Assembly (NCBI GenBank): GCA_900759665.1 | Contig: CAAEWE010000040.1 | Coordinates: 62,001 to 126,000 of the forward strand | Direction: 5' to 3' | Length of the DNA stretch: 64,000 bases | Origin: Lachnospiraceae bacterium | GTDB lineage: Bacteria > Bacillota > Clostridia > Lachnospirales > Lachnospiraceae | Part shown: positions 39,934-49,692 of the stretch, in pieces | Position numbering within the stretch: position 1 is the first letter of the stretch | Layout: every line of letters starts with the position of its first letter | Program-made: the position numbers and the translations under genes | Notes under the pieces: model-generated | Seen by the model: the letters and a program-made list of their open reading frames with translations, nothing else | Told to the model about the DNA's origin: nothing | Databases searched by the model: none

Positions 39934-40013
39934 CAAAATAAAGCAACGATTGTGAGGGTAATGATATAATATCATCAATTCACAATGTAAATTAATAATA
40001 AGGAGGTAAACGA

Positions 40014-42974
40014 ATGAAGAGATTATTATTATGTTTTATGATGATTTTCAGTTTTGCATTTTTGGTGCAGGCAGTGCCGGTTAATGCGGCAGAAGATCAG
40101 GAAGTTACGATCTATGATGTGAGGAGCGATTATGCAGACAAGGTTTTTATGCCGGCAGAGCTTCCAAAGGAATATCAGATTCTGGATCACGTTGCAGGTA
40201 CCAAATACAAAGTAATGTCCGGAGCAGGTTCCGTGGAAGTATCAACAAGTGGTTTGGTTACCGTAAAACGCAGTTATTGGAAAAAAGACACAAAGAGTGG
40301 GATTATAATGCCATCTGATGAGAAGGATTATGATTATTATACCATCACGCCCGGTGACGCAGAGATCAGGATTACTTATAATAAGAAAGTGACGAAAAGT
40401 CTGACAGTGCATCTTGTGAATTATGCCGATGTCTACCGGGATAAGGAAATCCAAAAGTATATTGACAGCAATATTACCCCAGATATGAGTGATGACGAAC
40501 TGGCTGCAGCGATTGCAAAGTTTCCGGCGGGGTATGATTATTTAGACAAATATTCCAAGCTTTCCGATATGGTTGTAAACGGTGCAGGAAACGCTAAGGC
40601 ATGTGCAGATGCCGTGGTAACACTGGCAGAGAAGCTGGGATATGAGGCATGGATCCAGTATACAGACAAAACGGTCAATAAACGAATGATCGCAATGGTA
40701 AAGATTCATGATAAGTATTATCAGATCGATGCCGGTAAGCAGGGAGAAAAGGATGAGGATGGATATCGTCCGTATGATGTGGTTTCAAGAACTTCACTTT
40801 TTCGTTACGAGGTGATGGACGATGAAAATGCCAATATAACATCCTATGATGGCAGAGAATCTACAGGTGTTCTTGAGGTTCCTTCCAGCATTGACGGATA
40901 TAAAGTGGCACAGATCGGCTGGAAGGGTCTGGCAGAGCTTGACTGTACCAAGATTGTTCTTCCGGACACTCTGACGACTTTGGATTTGTATGCATTCTCC
41001 GCATGTAAAAACTTAAAGGAGATTGAGCTTCCGGCATCCTTAGATACCATCATGGGAGCTCCGTTCGAAGGCTGCAGCAGTCTGGAAACCCTTACGGTAG
41101 CAGAGGAAAGTAACACCTTTATGGCAGAGGACAACGTAGTTTACAGCAAGGACGGGAAAACGTTGATCACTGCTGCGATGGTATCAGAATTTAAGGTTCC
41201 GGACACCGTAACCACGATTGCAGAATATGCATTTGGTAAGAATACAAATCTGAGAAAGATTGAAATCCCGGACAGCGTACAGACGATAGGCTCACAAGCC
41301 TTCAGTGAGTGCAGCGGCCTGATCGATGTACAATTGTCAGAAGGATTAAAGATTGTCGGGGAGAAATGTTTTGAATACGATACCAATCTTATGGTAATCC
41401 GTTTTCCTTCTACCGTAACCAATATTGAAGCATATGCATTTTACAGATGCAGTGGTCTGAAAGCGGCAGTATTCTGTGGAGATGCTCCGAAATTTGGAAC
41501 CGTGATCTATGGAAATCAGCTTCTTGATAATGTTTTCTATCAGTGTAATCTGACAGGATATTACCCAACAGGAAATAATACCTGGGATGATAGCGTCCTG
41601 ACGGGTTATTATTCAAAACATGGTGCATCATATATTGCCTGGGCAGAATGGGATCCGGAAAATGTACAGTCCGTTGCAGATGCAGAGGTTACTTTATCAC
41701 AGGATTCATATGTATACACCGGACAAAAGTGTAAGCCTGATGTTACCGTGACAGTGAATGGACTCACGCTGGCACCGGTTGCGGAATACATTGTAGGATA
41801 TACAGAAAATGTAAATGCAGGAACAGCACAAGTATATATTATGGGATGTGGCAGATATGAGGGAGTTAAGTCCGTACCTTTCCAGATCAAGAAAGCACCG
41901 ACAACACTGCCGAAGGGAACGGTTCTGGCTTTATTAGACAAGACGGAGTTAGATGTGGGAGAAAGCATCAGCTTCAGGAATGTAGCTTTGCCTGGCTGTG
42001 AATTTTCTTCTGATGCGCCGGAGATTGTATCCGTAAGCACTGCCGGTGCCATTACGGCAGCAGCACCGGGCACCGCTAAGGTTTCGGTAACTTATCCGGG
42101 GGATGATAATCACCTTCCGATAGGAGTCATTTATACCATTACGGTGAAGGAGGCGGCAACTCCGACTCCGTCCGTAGAACCATCAAATGATCCGGGATCA
42201 GACAATACACCGATTCCTTCCGGATCGACAGAACCATCCCTGAGTCCGGAACCGAATGTACCAAGTAAAGCACCGGTACAGAGTCCGGATGCAAATGTAC
42301 CAAGCAAAGCACCGGTACAGAGCCCGGATGCAAGTGTACCAAGCAAAGCACCGGTACAGAGTCCGGATGCAAGTGTACCGACAAACAAACCTGGAAACGA
42401 TGATCCAAAAGTAACGCCTGGCCAGAAGCCGAGTACTCCGGGCAACACAACGACAGCAAAGCCGGATCAGACAAAGGCAACGGGAAAGGCTACGGCAAAA
42501 CCGATGACAACGAAGGTGCCTGCTGCAACCAAGGCGCCATCTAAGACATCATCTAAGGCCGATACAGGCAAAACAAACACGACCGCCAAAGGAAAGACGG
42601 TTGTATACAAAAAGGCAAAATACCGTATCACAGGAGCTGCCACTGTAGAATTTACACAATTAGTAAAAGGAAAAACGGTAACTATTCCGGATACGATTAC
42701 TGTGGGAGGGAAAGTTTATAAAGTCACCTCGATTGCGGCAGGAGCATGCAGGGACAATACAAAGATCACAAAGCTGACCATTGGCAAAAACGTAAAGAAG
42801 ATTGGTAAGGAAGCTTTTATGAATTGTAAGAAGCTCAAGAAAATCGTATGCAAGAGTACGCTGTTCAAGGCGGGAAGGATTAAGAAAAATGCATTTAAGG
42901 AAATTTCTTCCAAGGTTGTATTAAAGACACCGAAGGGGAAAGAGACAATGTACAAAAAGTGGTTTGCATTATAG
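40014..42974 (+). CDS. Large BspA-like leucine-rich-repeat surface protein
   Basis: This 986-residue secreted protein has a signal peptide (about residues 1-25, cleaved after VNA), a bacterial Ig-like stretch (about 30-130), a transglutaminase-like segment with a Cys (NAKACADAVVTLAEKLGY, KYYQIDAG; about 190-245), several LRR_5/BspA repeats (about 275-510; IVLPDTLTTLDLYAFSACKNL style), a further Ig-like domain (about 640-715), a Pro/Ser/Thr-rich region with three 13-residue repeats (about 750-790), a Thr/Lys-rich stalk, and a final LRR_5-type domain (about 870-986). No sortase signal is seen; the Lys-rich tail may hold it on the wall. The preceding LytTR repeat suggests control by the adjacent two-component system. 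Confidence 0.85.
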   Translation: MKRLLLCFMMIFSFAFLVQAVPVNAAEDQEVTIYDVRSDYADKVFMPAELPKEYQILDHVAGTKYKVMSGAGSVEVSTSGLVTVKRSYWKKDTKSGIIMPSDEKDYDYYTITPGDAEIRITYNKKVTKSLTVHLVNYADVYRDKEIQKYIDSNITPDMSDDELAAAIAKFPAGYDYLDKYSKLSDMVVNGAGNAKACADAVVTLAEKLGYEAWIQYTDKTVNKRMIAMVKIHDKYYQIDAGKQGEKDEDGYRPYDVVSRTSLFRYEVMDDENANITSYDGRESTGVLEVPSSIDGYKVAQIGWKGLAELDCTKIVLPDTLTTLDLYAFSACKNLKEIELPASLDTIMGAPFEGCSSLETLTVAEESNTFMAEDNVVYSKDGKTLITAAMVSEFKVPDTVTTIAEYAFGKNTNLRKIEIPDSVQTIGSQAFSECSGLIDVQLSEGLKIVGEKCFEYDTNLMVIRFPSTVTNIEAYAFYRCSGLKAAVFCGDAPKFGTVIYGNQLLDNVFYQCNLTGYYPTGNNTWDDSVLTGYYSKHGASYIAWAEWDPENVQSVADAEVTLSQDSYVYTGQKCKPDVTVTVNGLTLAPVAEYIVGYTENVNAGTAQVYIMGCGRYEGVKSVPFQIKKAPTTLPKGTVLALLDKTELDVGESISFRNVALPGCEFSSDAPEIVSVSTAGAITAAAPGTAKVSVTYPGDDNHLPIGVIYTITVKEAATPTPSVEPSNDPGSDNTPIPSGSTEPSLSPEPNVPSKAPVQSPDANVPSKAPVQSPDASVPSKAPVQSPDASVPTNKPGNDDPKVTPGQKPSTPGNTTTAKPDQTKATGKATAKPMTTKVPAATKAPSKTSSKADTGKTNTTAKGKTVVYKKAKYRITGAATVEFTQLVKGKTVTIPDTITVGGKVYKVTSIAAGACRDNTKITKLTIGKNVKKIGKEAFMNCKKLKKIVCKSTLFKAGRIKKNAFKEISSKVVLKTPKGKETMYKKWFAL
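42261..42377 (+). repeat. Three 39-bp coding repeats in the surface protein
   Basis: Three near-identical in-frame 39-base units encode the 13-residue motif VPSKAPVQSPDAS/N. The copies differ by only a few bases, so the region can expand or contract by slippage. Confidence 0.85.
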
Positions 42975-43006
42975 AAACTATTTTAAAGCATTTATGGTAA
43001 GTTAGT

Positions 43007-43044
43007 AAAAATGGGGCTGTGCCGGCTGGCACAGCCCCATTTTT
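43007..43044 (+). terminator. Terminator after the surface protein gene
   Basis: AAAATGGGGCTGTGCC and GGCACAGCCCCATTTT form a perfect 16-bp stem with loop GGCT, ending in T. Strong intrinsic terminator. Confidence 0.92.
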
Positions 43045-43151
43045 AGACAGAAAAATAAAGAAATATCCCTAATCATCCGATTATTATAGTAGAGATTTTA
43101 AACAGGGAGTGGAAATATGCTGGTGTTTTGGTGCATTTAAGGAGGATGAAA

Positions 43152-44354
43152 ATGAAACAGGGAATGATCATGGGCGGGATTCATGGATCTGCACATCGGA
43201 GGAAACCCATTGTGGCGGGATATTCAAAGAATGAGAGGACCTCTGACGGAAAGAGCCGTAAAATCACATCGGCTGCAGCCGGACAGAGCAGAAATAATGC
43301 CACAAAAGCTGGAACGGACAAAAGCGGCAGTTATGACGAGAGTGTACAGTATGATGTGTCTGAGGGCAGAAGCCGGGTTGCACAGATCTTAAGCCGGCAG
43401 AGGAATCTGTATCCGGAGGAGACGGATATTTACAGCACAGACGGCAGTCAGGAAGCTGCAGCAGAAGCTACGAAGCAGTCTGTCCCGGAAAACGGACAGA
43501 CACGAAAAGGACAGGCAGAGAAAAATACCGCTCTAAATACCGGGGAAGCAGAGACGGAAGAAGTGGCAGAGGAAACCGAAGAAAGCACCGATACCCAGGG
43601 ATATTCCGAGTCGGATATCGAGTATATGGAACGCCTTCTGGAAAGCATGCGGGAGAGCCGCGTTAATGCGTCGAAGAAAACCACCGGTACCAAAAAGAAA
43701 TTAACCTATAGCTACCGCAAGGTGTCAGGTGCGATCATGCGTGCCAAGACCAGAATCCAGGCGGGCAATGCCTTGAGCTCAGCAAAGGCGGAGCTTTCCA
43801 GCCTGAAGCGTAAGGCGGGCTCCGGCCAGTATAAGGACGAGGAGGTTCAGATCGCGATCAATCATGCCAACAAAATGATCCGGACCGCCCGGAAGAAAAT
43901 GTCTCATCTGAAATTAGAGGAAATACAGAAAAAGGCAGACCGGGATACCGTCAATGGAAAAGAGCGTAAAAACGAAGCGGTTAAGAAACAGGTGCATGCA
44001 GAAAACAGCACGGCGGTGAAGTCAGAGTTAGATCAGCAGGTGATGGAGCTGAAAAAGCGTCTCAAACAGATCACAAAAGCGGAGAAAAACGGTCACCGTC
44101 GTTCGGAGAATTATGACCTTTTACAGGCAGATATGGAATATTTAAAGAAAAAGATCGATCTTCTGCGTCAGGATCAGTCCGGACAGGAAAATGATGACAA
44201 CCGTCAGAACATTCTGGGAACGGACAGCAGCTCTGTCATGACTGCGGGAACCGCTATTATGACAGATACCTCCGGCAGCACCGGAAATGCATCGGCGGCA
44301 GATCTGGCACAGCAGGGAATGGATGCACGGGAAAGCACCGGGACGCTGGTTTGA
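43152..44354 (+). CDS. Unrecognised hydrophilic coiled-coil protein
   Basis: This 400-residue protein matches no family I recognise. It has no signal peptide or membrane helix. The N-terminal 45 residues are basic (MKQGMIMGGIHGSAHRRKP), followed by a Ser/Glu/Thr-rich acidic stretch (about 90-150), a Lys/Arg-rich helical region (about 170-260, with KKLTYSYRKVSGAIMRAKTR), a predicted coiled coil (about 290-345, QQVMELKKRLKQITKAEK) and a Ser/Gly/Ala/Thr-rich tail. ATG 43152 follows AAGGAGGATGAAA; an ATG six bases earlier is too close to the ribosome site. A scaffold or DNA/wall-binding role would be speculation. Confidence 0.65.
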   Translation: MKQGMIMGGIHGSAHRRKPIVAGYSKNERTSDGKSRKITSAAAGQSRNNATKAGTDKSGSYDESVQYDVSEGRSRVAQILSRQRNLYPEETDIYSTDGSQEAAAEATKQSVPENGQTRKGQAEKNTALNTGEAETEEVAEETEESTDTQGYSESDIEYMERLLESMRESRVNASKKTTGTKKKLTYSYRKVSGAIMRAKTRIQAGNALSSAKAELSSLKRKAGSGQYKDEEVQIAINHANKMIRTARKKMSHLKLEEIQKKADRDTVNGKERKNEAVKKQVHAENSTAVKSELDQQVMELKKRLKQITKAEKNGHRRSENYDLLQADMEYLKKKIDLLRQDQSGQENDDNRQNILGTDSSSVMTAGTAIMTDTSGSTGNASAADLAQQGMDARESTGTLV

Positions 44355-44358
44355 TTTA

Positions 44359-44387
44359 ATGACATTCCTGTAAAGATGTGGTATACT
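44359..44387 (+). promoter_or_regulatory. Promoter before the OPT transporter gene
   Basis: ATGACA (-35, five of six) and TATACT (-10, five of six) with a 17-base spacer, starting five bases after the previous stop codon. It may drive the plus-strand run up to 53303. Confidence 0.6.
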
Positions 44388-44449
44388 TTGGAGTACAGAC
44401 AAGCATAATATAAATACAGTGATTATTATATTATGAATAGAGGTCTGGT

Positions 44450-46369
44450 ATGAACGAAGATAAGAAATTGAAACCTTTTGTGCCGGCAGAGAAGAACACG
44501 CCGGAGCTGACTCCGGTGTCTCTGATACTGGGACTTTTGCTGGCAGTAGTATTTGGTGCAGCCAATGCGTATCTGGGACTGCGGGTGGGGATGACGGTTT
44601 CCGCATCCATTCCGGCAGCAGTTCTTTCCATGGGGATCCTGCGGTATATTCTCCGCCGGGATTCCATCTTAGAAAACAATATGGTGCAGACCATTGGATC
44701 TGCTGGAGAGTCGCTGGCAGCAGGAGCGATCTTTACCATGCCGGCACTTTTTATGTGGGCAGAGGAAAGCAGTGAGGTCTCTATGCCGTCCTTTGGGGAG
44801 ATTGCTGCCATTGCCGTCTGCGGGGGACTGCTCGGTGTCCTGTTTATGGTACCGCTTCGCAATGCCCTGATCGTGGAGGAGCATGGTGTGCTTCCCTTCC
44901 CGGAGGGAACAGCATGTGCGGAAGTACTTCAGGCAGGAGAAGAGGGAGGCTCCGGTTCAAAGGTTGTTTTTGCAGGGCTGGGACTTTCTGCATTGTATAA
45001 GTTTATTACAGATGGCTTAAAGCTGTTTCCGTCCAGAGTACACTGGAATATTCCGGCTCTGCGTACCGGGATGGGACTGGATGTACTGCCGGCATTGACC
45101 GGAGTAGGCTATATCTGCGGCTGCCGGGTCGCAGCCAATATGTTTGCAGGTGGTGTGCTTGGCTGGTTCGTTCTGATTCCGGCAATCATGCTTTTTGGTG
45201 CAGACAACGTGGTGGCACCGGCTTCGGAGGCTGTTTCCGGTATGGATGTCTGGGATGTATGGGGCAGTTATATCCGTTATATCGGAGCGGGAGCACTGGC
45301 GGCGGGAGGAATCATCAGCCTGATCAAGACATTTCCGGTCATTGTGCAGACATTTATCCGGGCAGTGCAGGGGATGGGGGTGAAGCGGCAGGATACTCTG
45401 CGTACCTCAAAGGAGATCCCCATGGGGATTGTTCTGGCGGGGATCGTGCTGATCGCATTGGTGATCTGGCTTCTGCCTTCCGTGCCGATCCGTCTTTTTG
45501 GTGCTATGCTGGTGGTACTGTTTGGCTTCTTTTTTGCAACGGTTTCCAGCCGGATGGTGGGGCTTGTGGGCTCCTCCAACAACCCGGTATCCGGTATGGC
45601 GATCGCCACGCTGCTGATCGCTACCGCTCTGTTGAAGGGAACCGGCATGACCGGATACGTGGGGATGAGCTCCGCAATCTGTGTAGGTACCGTGATCTGT
45701 ATTGTGGCGGCCATGGCAGGAGACACCTCTCAGGATCTCAAGACAGGATATATCGTCGGGGCTACGCCGATGTGGCAGCAGATCGGCGAGCTGATCGGAG
45801 CGGTAACTGCGGCGTTGACCATCGGAGGGATCATGTATCTGCTCCATGCGGCATGGGGATTTGGAAATTCTGTACAGCTTCCGGCACCGCAGGCAACCTT
45901 AATGAAACTGGTAGTGGAAGGAGTCATGGGCGGAACTCTTCCGTGGAGTCTTGTTTTTTGCGGTGTATTTGTGGCGGTGGTGATAGAGATATTGGGACTT
46001 CCGGTTTTACCCGTCTCCATTGGACTTTATCTGCCAATTCATCTGTCAGCACCGATTTTTGCAGGAGGTATTCTGCGAAGGATCACAGAGTCCCATAAAT
46101 CGGACACAGAGGACGAGGAGCAGCTTCAAAAAGAAAGAACCGGCAGAGGTATTTTGTACAGTTCCGGACTGATTGCCGGAGAAGGACTGGTAGGAATCCT
46201 GCTGGCAGTTCTTGCAATCATTCCTTTTCGAAAAGGAACGGTTGCGGATTTTATTGAATTAAAGTTTTCTCTAGGAAACGCAGGAGGCATTGGATTCTTT
46301 ATCCTGCTGTTAATCTCCCTGATGTTCTTTGTCAGGAAGGATTCCGGGGAGAAACGTGAAAAAATATAG
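44450..46369 (+). CDS. OPT family oligopeptide transporter
   Basis: This 639-residue membrane protein with about 14-16 helices matches the oligopeptide transporter (OPT) superfamily. Diagnostic parts are NAYLGLRVGMTVSASIPAAV near the N terminus (about residues 39-58), NNMVQTIGSAGESLAAG (about 80-96), and the middle segment LPFPEGTACAEVLQAGE. OPT proteins import small peptides by proton or sodium coupling. The next gene is a dipeptidase, which suggests peptide uptake followed by cleavage. The start has no perfect ribosome site (AGAGGTCTGGT). Confidence 0.9.
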   Translation: MNEDKKLKPFVPAEKNTPELTPVSLILGLLLAVVFGAANAYLGLRVGMTVSASIPAAVLSMGILRYILRRDSILENNMVQTIGSAGESLAAGAIFTMPALFMWAEESSEVSMPSFGEIAAIAVCGGLLGVLFMVPLRNALIVEEHGVLPFPEGTACAEVLQAGEEGGSGSKVVFAGLGLSALYKFITDGLKLFPSRVHWNIPALRTGMGLDVLPALTGVGYICGCRVAANMFAGGVLGWFVLIPAIMLFGADNVVAPASEAVSGMDVWDVWGSYIRYIGAGALAAGGIISLIKTFPVIVQTFIRAVQGMGVKRQDTLRTSKEIPMGIVLAGIVLIALVIWLLPSVPIRLFGAMLVVLFGFFFATVSSRMVGLVGSSNNPVSGMAIATLLIATALLKGTGMTGYVGMSSAICVGTVICIVAAMAGDTSQDLKTGYIVGATPMWQQIGELIGAVTAALTIGGIMYLLHAAWGFGNSVQLPAPQATLMKLVVEGVMGGTLPWSLVFCGVFVAVVIEILGLPVLPVSIGLYLPIHLSAPIFAGGILRRITESHKSDTEDEEQLQKERTGRGILYSSGLIAGEGLVGILLAVLAIIPFRKGTVADFIELKFSLGNAGGIGFFILLLISLMFFVRKDSGEKREKI

Positions 46370-46384
46370 AAAGAGGGAATCGGA

Positions 46385-47827
46385 ATGGCAGTTTTAACCG
46401 GCCTGGAACCCCGGGCAGTGTTTGAGTGGTTTGAAAAGATCTGCGAGATCCCGCACGGATCATCAGACACCCGTAGGATCAGTGATTTTCTGGCAGATTT
46501 TGCGGCACAGAGAGGCTTGAAGCACAGACAGGATGAATGGAATAATGTGATCATCTGGAAGGATGGGACGGAGGGCTATGAACACTCTGCTCCGGTCATG
46601 CTGCAGGGTCACATGGATATGGTCTGTGAGAAGGAAGCAGGTTGTGATATTGATTTTGAGACAGAGGGACTTCGCCTGAAACTGGAGCAGGGAGTGATCT
46701 CGGCAGAGGGAACGACTCTGGGAGGAGATGACGGGATTGCTGTAGCATATATACTGGCGATCCTGGATGCAGACGATATTCCGCATCCGCCATTAGAGGC
46801 TGTCTTGACCGTGGATGAGGAGATCGGTATGCTGGGAGCGGCAGCCATAGACTGTTCAGATCTCAGATCAAGGATCCTGTTAAATCTTGATTCCGAGGAT
46901 GAAGGCCACCTGCTGGTAAGCTGTGCAGGAGGTGTTACGGCGGAGGCACATCTTCCGGTTTGCCGGGAGACAGCAGATGGAGAGATGATCCGGCTGACTG
47001 TGACCGGGCTGCAGGGAGGTCATTCCGGTGTTGAGATCGACAAGGGACGGGGCAATGCCTGCCGTCTGCTGGGGAGAGTGCTTTATACTCTGTCTGGCTC
47101 CTGCCATTTTCGTTTGATCCGTATGGAGGGAGGACTCAAGGATAATGCGATCCCGCGGGAAGCTGCGGCAGAGCTTTTATGGGAGTCCGGAGACGGAGAA
47201 GCACTGGTGAGACAGATGGAACAGGTGTACCAAAATGAGTACAGTCAGACCGATCCGGGTGTAAAAATCCTCTGGGAAACATCTGGTACAAAAACGGGAC
47301 AGAGTGTAATGGATCAGACCGGTACGAAGCATGCCATTGCCGTATTGGAAAATCTTCCGGGAGGCATTCAGAAAATGAGTTTTGATATTCCGGGACTGGT
47401 TCAGACCTCACTTAATCTGGGGATCATGAAGACCACAGATGAGGGGGTGTCTTTTTCCTTTTCCGTCAGAAGCAGTGCCGGTACAGAGAAGGGGGAGCTG
47501 GTGCAGAGGATGAACTGTCTTATGGGGGCATTCGGAGGAAATGTCACTTGTACCGGTGACTATCCGGCATGGGAATACCGTAAGGATTCCCCGCTCCGGG
47601 ATCTGATGATCAGGATTTACGAGGAGCAGTATGGGGAGAAGCCGGTCGTGGAGGCACTTCATGCAGGTGTAGAGTGTGGTCTGTTTGCCGGGAAGCTTCC
47701 AGGGCTTGACTGCGTATCCTTTGGACCGGATATGGACGATATCCATACGCCGAAGGAGTCCATGAATGTGGACAGTGTCAGGCGGACCTGGGAGTATGTG
47801 TTGGAGATACTAAAAAGACTTAAGTGA
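46385..47827 (+). CDS. pepD: Aminoacyl-histidine dipeptidase (M20 family)
   Basis: This 480-residue metallopeptidase of the M20 family (PepD/Xaa-His dipeptidase) hydrolyses dipeptides such as beta-Ala-His in the cytoplasm. Metal and catalytic residues are in VMLQGHMDMVCEK (about residues 73-85), TLGGDDGIAVA (about 115-125) and TVDEEIGMLGA (about 145-155); a C-terminal His lies in EALHAGVECGLF. Length fits PepD. It starts 15 bases after the OPT gene, behind AAAGAGGGAATCGGA. Confidence 0.92.
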   Translation: MAVLTGLEPRAVFEWFEKICEIPHGSSDTRRISDFLADFAAQRGLKHRQDEWNNVIIWKDGTEGYEHSAPVMLQGHMDMVCEKEAGCDIDFETEGLRLKLEQGVISAEGTTLGGDDGIAVAYILAILDADDIPHPPLEAVLTVDEEIGMLGAAAIDCSDLRSRILLNLDSEDEGHLLVSCAGGVTAEAHLPVCRETADGEMIRLTVTGLQGGHSGVEIDKGRGNACRLLGRVLYTLSGSCHFRLIRMEGGLKDNAIPREAAAELLWESGDGEALVRQMEQVYQNEYSQTDPGVKILWETSGTKTGQSVMDQTGTKHAIAVLENLPGGIQKMSFDIPGLVQTSLNLGIMKTTDEGVSFSFSVRSSAGTEKGELVQRMNCLMGAFGGNVTCTGDYPAWEYRKDSPLRDLMIRIYEEQYGEKPVVEALHAGVECGLFAGKLPGLDCVSFGPDMDDIHTPKESMNVDSVRRTWEYVLEILKRLK

Positions 47828-47895
47828 CAGGTCTTGGAAACGAGACCCGGATTGAGAAGGTGATCCCGGATCACTCCGGGATAAGAGGTTGTATT

Positions 47896-48678
47896 ATGGG
47901 GAATTATTTGGTAGTATCCAGAGTAGAGAATCTGGAAAAACATATGGCATTGTCCAGGGAATACGGCGTGTCATTTGAGATTAATGATTTTTATGATCCC
48001 GATGTGCTGGAGGACAGGCAGCGGCAGCAGCACATCATTGCGAAATACCGGGAAATCGGGATTCCGGAGGGGAGCACCATGCACGGAGCATTTCTGGATG
48101 TTGTGGTGTTCAGTCAGGATCCGGGGATCCGTAAGGTGTCAGAACGGCGGATGCGGCAGAGCATGGAGCTTGCAGCAGAGCTTGGGGTGAAGGGAGTGGT
48201 TTTCCACACCAACGTCAATCCGATGCTTTCGGCAAAGGAATACGATGACAATGCCGTTCGGGGAACATCATTATATCTGGAAAACTTATTGTCCGATTTT
48301 CCGGACATTGAAATTTATCTGGAAAATATGTTTGATGCTTCCCCGGATGTGCTGGTGCAGATTTCTCAAAATCTCAGTCATCATCCCAATTATGGGGTGT
48401 GCTTTGATTATGCACATGCCATGATCTACGGAACAGCGATTGATAATTGGGCGAAGCAGCTCGCACCATATGTTAAGCATATACATATAAACGATAATGA
48501 TCTGAAGCACGACCTGCATCTGGCATTGGGAACAGGCAGGATCGACTGGAAACAGTTTTTTGAATATTACAACATGTATTTTCGTGATTGTTCTGTACTG
48601 ATCGAAACCACCAGACCGGACATGCAGAGAACATCATTGGAATATCTGGCAGAGACAGGAGGCATATATGGGGAATAG
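47896..48678 (+). CDS. Xylose-isomerase-like TIM-barrel protein
   Basis: This 260-residue protein matches the sugar phosphate isomerase/epimerase (AP endonuclease 2) barrel family. Metal-ligand positions are visible as STMHGAFLDV (His), VVFHTNVNP (His), IYLENMFD (Glu), VCFDYAHA (Asp/His), HIHINDND (His/Asp) and VLIETTRP (Glu). The substrate is unknown. ATG 47896 follows AAGAGGTTGTATT; the frame extends back to 47824 over the end of pepD without a ribosome site. The last 11 bases overlap the next gene. Confidence 0.82.
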   Translation: MGNYLVVSRVENLEKHMALSREYGVSFEINDFYDPDVLEDRQRQQHIIAKYREIGIPEGSTMHGAFLDVVVFSQDPGIRKVSERRMRQSMELAAELGVKGVVFHTNVNPMLSAKEYDDNAVRGTSLYLENLLSDFPDIEIYLENMFDASPDVLVQISQNLSHHPNYGVCFDYAHAMIYGTAIDNWAKQLAPYVKHIHINDNDLKHDLHLALGTGRIDWKQFFEYYNMYFRDCSVLIETTRPDMQRTSLEYLAETGGIYGE

Positions 48679-49678
48679 GCGTGTTTTAAATGCAGAGGAG
48701 CTTTTGGAAAAAATATTTTTCTTTATGAATGAAATGGTGGACACCAAGGATTTTTCGTCGACAATACTACTCCTTACGGAGCTCGGACGCACTCTTGCCA
48801 ATTCTGAGAGAGCTTCCTTCTGGTACTGGGATAAAGCAAAAAAGGAATATTGGACTTTGGTTGCGCTGGACAGCCCGAGGATCACAGTGCCGGAGGGGAG
48901 CGGTATTGTAGGGGCATCCATTGAGAATAATGAGACGATACTGATCAATTCCCCTTATGAGGATGAACGGTTTAATTCGGAGGTGGACAAGCAGACCGGT
49001 TATCAGACCAGGTCGATCCTGTGCATTCCGGTCACCAATTCCAGGGGAGAAGTAATTGGTGCTTACCAGGCAATCAACAAAATGGATGATAAAGGATACT
49101 GGTATTTTGATGAGAGAGACCAGAGCCGCCTGACTATGGCTGCTGTATTCTGCGGAAAGACATTGGAGTCCCAGATATTGTACAGTGAATCGCAGCTTGA
49201 TCAGCTGACCGGACTGAAAAACAGACGTGGCTATTATGAATATTACGAAAAAAATATTCATCCGTATCTGTTACAACAGTCATGTTCTGTGATCATGGCA
49301 GACATTGATTTCTTCAAAAGAGTTAATGATACATATGGACATAATGCGGGAGATGTTGTATTGAAATGTATCGCTGCGATCCTCAGAAATTCTGTCGGGA
49401 CGGCCGGAGAAGTGATACGCTGGGGAGGGGAAGAATTCGTGATTCTCATGAGAGACTGTGCCGTATCGCAGGCAGCAGTTTTTGCGGAGCAGATCCGGAA
49501 ACGGGTGGAAACATCGATCTGTTATTTTGAGGACATTCCGATCCGTGTGACCATGTCGTTTGGGGTCAGGGCATTGCAGTCTGATCTTTCACCGGAGGAG
49601 AATGTAAAGGGTGTGGATGAGAAGCTGTATGAGGCAAAGGCATCGGGCAGAAACAGAGTTGTGAGCGATGAAATCTGA
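48668..49678 (+). CDS. GAF-GGDEF diguanylate cyclase
   Basis: This 336-residue soluble protein has an N-terminal GAF domain (about residues 10-165; ERASFWYWDKAKKEYW, RSILCIPVTNSRGEVIGAYQAINK in part) and a C-terminal GGDEF domain (about 175-335; DQLTGLKNRRGYYEYY, ADIDFFKRVNDTYGHNAGD and active-site RWGGEEF). It should synthesise cyclic di-GMP in response to a small ligand or redox cue sensed by GAF. It overlaps the preceding TIM-barrel gene by 11 bases and lies 14 bases before a TIR gene. Confidence 0.9.
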   Translation: MGNRRVLNAEELLEKIFFFMNEMVDTKDFSSTILLLTELGRTLANSERASFWYWDKAKKEYWTLVALDSPRITVPEGSGIVGASIENNETILINSPYEDERFNSEVDKQTGYQTRSILCIPVTNSRGEVIGAYQAINKMDDKGYWYFDERDQSRLTMAAVFCGKTLESQILYSESQLDQLTGLKNRRGYYEYYEKNIHPYLLQQSCSVIMADIDFFKRVNDTYGHNAGDVVLKCIAAILRNSVGTAGEVIRWGGEEFVILMRDCAVSQAAVFAEQIRKRVETSICYFEDIPIRVTMSFGVRALQSDLSPEENVKGVDEKLYEAKASGRNRVVSDEI

Positions 49679-49692
49679 TATCGGAGGGAGGA

